Shown: one piece after another, positions 61,585-64,000 of the stretch
How positions within the stretch are numbered: the stretch's first letter is position 1
Layout: the number at the start of each line of letters is the position of its first letter
Assembly: GCA_016291905.1 (NCBI GenBank)
Contig: JAEEZS010000071.1
Location: forward strand, 1-64,000
DNA from: Bacteroidaceae bacterium
GTDB taxonomy: Bacteria; Bacteroidota; Bacteroidia; Bacteroidales; Bacteroidaceae
Direction: 5' to 3'
DNA: 64,000 bases
Notes under the pieces: model-generated
Seen by the model: the letters and a program-made list of their open reading frames with translations, nothing else
What the model was told of the DNA's origin: nothing
Database searches by the model: none
Made by a program: the position numbers and the translations under genes

Positions 61585-63978
61585 ATGTCGTTCCAGATTG
61601 TTTCCAAACAGGCATTTTCCGAGAAAGTTTTCAAGCTCGAAGTTGAAGCACCTCTTATAGCCCGCAGCCGCAAGGCCGGACACTTTGTCATTATCCGCAC
61701 CCACGACAAGGGTGAGCGTGTCCCGCTCACAATTGCTGCGGCTGACGTTCAGCGTGGTACTATCACGTTGGTGGTGCAGAAGATTGGCGTCAGCACCACG
61801 CGTCTTTGCGACATGAATGTAGGCGACTCGTTGGCTGATGTCGTAGGTCCTCTCGGACAGGCTACACACATCGAAAACTTCGGTACCGTTGTCTGTGCAG
61901 GAGGTGGTGTGGGCGTGGCTCCCATGCTGCCCATCATTCAGGCGTTGAAGGCTGCCGGAAACCGTGTCGTCAGCGTGCTGGCAGGTCGTACAAAGGAGCT
62001 GATTATCCTTGAAGACGAGGTGCGTCGCAGTTCCGACGATGTCATCATCATGACCGACGACGGCTCCTATGGCGACAAGGGTGTCGTCACCGTGGGCATC
62101 GAGCGTGTCATCCAGCGTGAAAAGGTGGACAAGTGTTTCGCCATCGGCCCTGCCATCATGATGAAGTTCTGCTGCCTGCTGACGCAGAAGTACAATATCC
62201 CCACCGACGTGTCGCTCAACACCATCATGGTTGACGGCACGGGCATGTGTGGTGCCTGCCGTGTGAGCGTGGGCGGACAGACGAAGTTCGTCTGTGTCGA
62301 TGGCCCTGAATTCGATGGTCATCAGGTTGATTGGGACGGCATGATGAAGCGCATGGGCTCCTTCAAGGCCGAGGAAGTGGAAGCATTTGAGCGATATAAC
62401 TCAGAAAGTCAGATTAACAGCCTCCAGACTTCAGCGGATGGTGCTGCATCTGAGGCACAGCCGGAACAAACACCTTCTGGCTCGAAGTCTGACGCCTGCC
62501 AGTCAATCGATGAGCTTATCTCTCGCACGGCTCCTTGGCGTGAGGAATTGCGCAAGGCTATGAAGGCAAAGGAGCGCACAGCTATTGAGCGCTGCCCGAT
62601 GAACGAGCTCGACCCCGTCTATCGTGCCACCACCCGCACCGAGGAGGTCAACACGGGCTACACCCCTGAGCAGGCCGTCCGTGAGGCTCACCGTTGTCTT
62701 GACTGCGCCAACCCCACCTGCATGGAGGGCTGCCCCGTTGCCATTGAGATACCTTCCTTTATAAAGAATATCGAGCGGGGACATTTCCTCGATGCTGCTC
62801 GCGTGCTGAAGCACACCTCCTCGCTGCCCGCTGTGTGCGGACGTGTCTGCCCGCAGGAGAAACAATGCGAGAGCCGTTGCATCCATCTGAAGATGAGCGG
62901 CAAGGCTGTTGCCATAGGTAACCTGGAGCGCTTCGCTGCCGACTACGAGCGTGAGTCGGGTCAGATGGCATTGCCCGAGCTGGCTCCCAAGAACGGACTC
63001 CGCGTGGCTGTCGTCGGTTCAGGTCCTGCTGGACTCTCCTTCGCTGGCGATATGGCTAAGCGGGGCTACGACGTCACGGTCTTCGAGGCGCTCCACGAAA
63101 TTGGTGGCGTGCTTAAGTACGGCATCCCCGAGTTCCGTCTGCCCAACCGCATCGTCGATGTCGAAATCAACCAGCTGGAGAAGATGGGCGTCACCTTCGT
63201 CAAGGACTGCCTTGTGGGCAAGACCATCCGCGTAGAGGACTTGCAGGCGCAGGGCTATGCCGGCATCTTCGTGGCTACGGGCGCCGGCCTGCCCAACTTC
63301 ATGAACATCCCAGGCGAGAACAGCGTGGGCGTCATGTCCAGCAACGAATACCTCACCCGCATCAACCTCATGGATGCCTCCAATGCTGAGACCGATACGC
63401 CCATCACGCCAGCTCGTCGGGTGATGGTGGTAGGAGGCGGCAACACGGCTATGGACTCCTGCCGTACCGCCAAGCGCCTTGGTGCCGAGCGTGTTACCAT
63501 CGTCTATCGTCGTAGCGAGGCCGAGATGCCTGCCCGTCTTGAGGAGGTCAAGCACGCCAAGGAAGAGGGCATCGAATTCCTCACGCTCCATAACCCGCTG
63601 GAATACGTTGCCAACGAGAAAGGCCATGTCTGTCAGGTTGTCCTGCAGAAGATGGAGCTGGGCGAGCCCGATGCCTCTGGACGTCGCAGTCCTGTGCCCA
63701 TGACGAATGCCGACGGCAGCCCCGTCACCATCACCATGGACATTGACCTTGCTGTGGTAGCCGTAGGCGTCAGCCCTAACCCCATCGTGCCGAAGTCCGT
63801 ACCAGGGCTTGAGCTTGGGCGCAAGAACACCATTGCCGTCAACGAGCAGATGCAATCCAGCATTCCCACGCTCTATGCCGGAGGCGACATCGTCCGAGGC
63901 GGAGCCACCGTCATCCTCGCTATGGGCGATGGCCGTCGTGCCGCTGCTGCCATGCACGAGCGCCTCAGCCAGGTATAA
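61585..63978 (+). CDS. fused NfnA-NfnB type ferredoxin-NADP oxidoreductase / glutamate synthase-like protein
   Basis: 797 residues. N-terminal third (1-275) is a dihydroorotate dehydrogenase B electron-transfer-like FAD/NAD module ending in the [2Fe-2S] site GTGMCGACRVSVGGQTKFVC. A linker (about 275-310) leads to a glutamate synthase small-subunit-like part: Cys clusters CLDCANPTCMEGCP and VCGRVCPQEKQCESRC, FAD loop VVGSGPAGLSFAGDMAKRGY, NADPH loop VVGGGNTAMDSCRTAKRLGA and YRRSEAEMPARLEE. Separate NfnA and NfnB perform electron bifurcation between NADH, NADPH and ferredoxin; the fused form is common in this phylum. Real substrates are not proven. Confidence 0.9.
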   Translation: MSFQIVSKQAFSEKVFKLEVEAPLIARSRKAGHFVIIRTHDKGERVPLTIAAADVQRGTITLVVQKIGVSTTRLCDMNVGDSLADVVGPLGQATHIENFGTVVCAGGGVGVAPMLPIIQALKAAGNRVVSVLAGRTKELIILEDEVRRSSDDVIIMTDDGSYGDKGVVTVGIERVIQREKVDKCFAIGPAIMMKFCCLLTQKYNIPTDVSLNTIMVDGTGMCGACRVSVGGQTKFVCVDGPEFDGHQVDWDGMMKRMGSFKAEEVEAFERYNSESQINSLQTSADGAASEAQPEQTPSGSKSDACQSIDELISRTAPWREELRKAMKAKERTAIERCPMNELDPVYRATTRTEEVNTGYTPEQAVREAHRCLDCANPTCMEGCPVAIEIPSFIKNIERGHFLDAARVLKHTSSLPAVCGRVCPQEKQCESRCIHLKMSGKAVAIGNLERFAADYERESGQMALPELAPKNGLRVAVVGSGPAGLSFAGDMAKRGYDVTVFEALHEIGGVLKYGIPEFRLPNRIVDVEINQLEKMGVTFVKDCLVGKTIRVEDLQAQGYAGIFVATGAGLPNFMNIPGENSVGVMSSNEYLTRINLMDASNAETDTPITPARRVMVVGGGNTAMDSCRTAKRLGAERVTIVYRRSEAEMPARLEEVKHAKEEGIEFLTLHNPLEYVANEKGHVCQVVLQKMELGEPDASGRRSPVPMTNADGSPVTITMDIDLAVVAVGVSPNPIVPKSVPGLELGRKNTIAVNEQMQSSIPTLYAGGDIVRGGATVILAMGDGRRAAAAMHERLSQV

Positions 63979-64000
63979 AAACCGACAAGAAAATTCGTGG

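Overview
The window comes from a member of the Bacteroidota, most likely Prevotellaceae. Many intergenic regions carry the Bacteroidota promoter signature (TTTG, 19-22 bases, TAnnTTTG). Several gene families are typical of the group: DUF4835, DUF3127, DUF1015 behind serC-serA, an ECF sigma/DUF4974/STN-TonB receptor unit, fused NfnAB, a Rho with a long disordered insert, and a GH57-like/GT4/debranching-enzyme glycogen cluster. There is no plasmid, prophage, rRNA operon or CRISPR array. Most of it is ordinary chromosome, moderately GC-rich, with one AT-rich accessory patch.

Layout. 1-8.4 kb: tail of a surface protein, then a leftward DNA-metabolism operon (dnaN, DEDDh exonuclease, DUF4835, recN, rlmB, a degenerate protease/TPR protein, a C92-type peptidase). 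8.5-15.4 kb: an OB-fold DUF3127 protein with an SSB-like C-tip, rho, engB, recR, a membrane protein, a GT2, a GNAT and tRNA-Asp. 15.5-32.2 kb: leftward branched-chain amino acid and lysine genes. A short I/L/V-rich leader peptide with an attenuator-like hairpin precedes cimA-ilvE-ilvD-ilvB-ilvN-ilvC-ABC ATPase-lysC-lysA; leuA-leuC-leuD-leuB follows from its own promoter. 32.4-36.5 kb: serC, serA, DUF1015, YigZ. 36.6-40.4 kb: sigma/anti-sigma/TonB receptor. 40.4-41.2 kb: a non-coding stretch full of ordered repeats. 41.2-50.4 kb: DMP19, a lipoprotein, a YIP1-like protein, smpB, a short metH, a winged-helix protein, a C1 peptidase, a nucleotide-sugar epimerase and a PI-PLC. 50.4-53.9 kb: accessory patch with an MNT/HEPN pair, a PD-(D/E)XK-like protein, a secreted coiled-coil protein and a structured leader. 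53.9-61.4 kb: glycogen cluster plus a CotH protein. 61.6-64 kb: fused NfnAB.

How they work together. CimA, LeuCD and LeuB can make 2-oxobutyrate from pyruvate, IlvBN/C/D/E finish isoleucine and valine, and LeuA diverts to leucine. No threonine deaminase gene is present here, which fits the citramalate route. The leader peptide would sense charged tRNAs for all three end products.

The most interesting unexplained structures are the ilv leader/attenuator, a 365-bp symmetric element built from helically phased 11-bp repeats, two unrelated 21-bp tandem arrays each placed before the same extended promoter, a 68-bp repeat core whose two copies have exchanged flanks, and a terminator-containing structured leader in the accessory patch.
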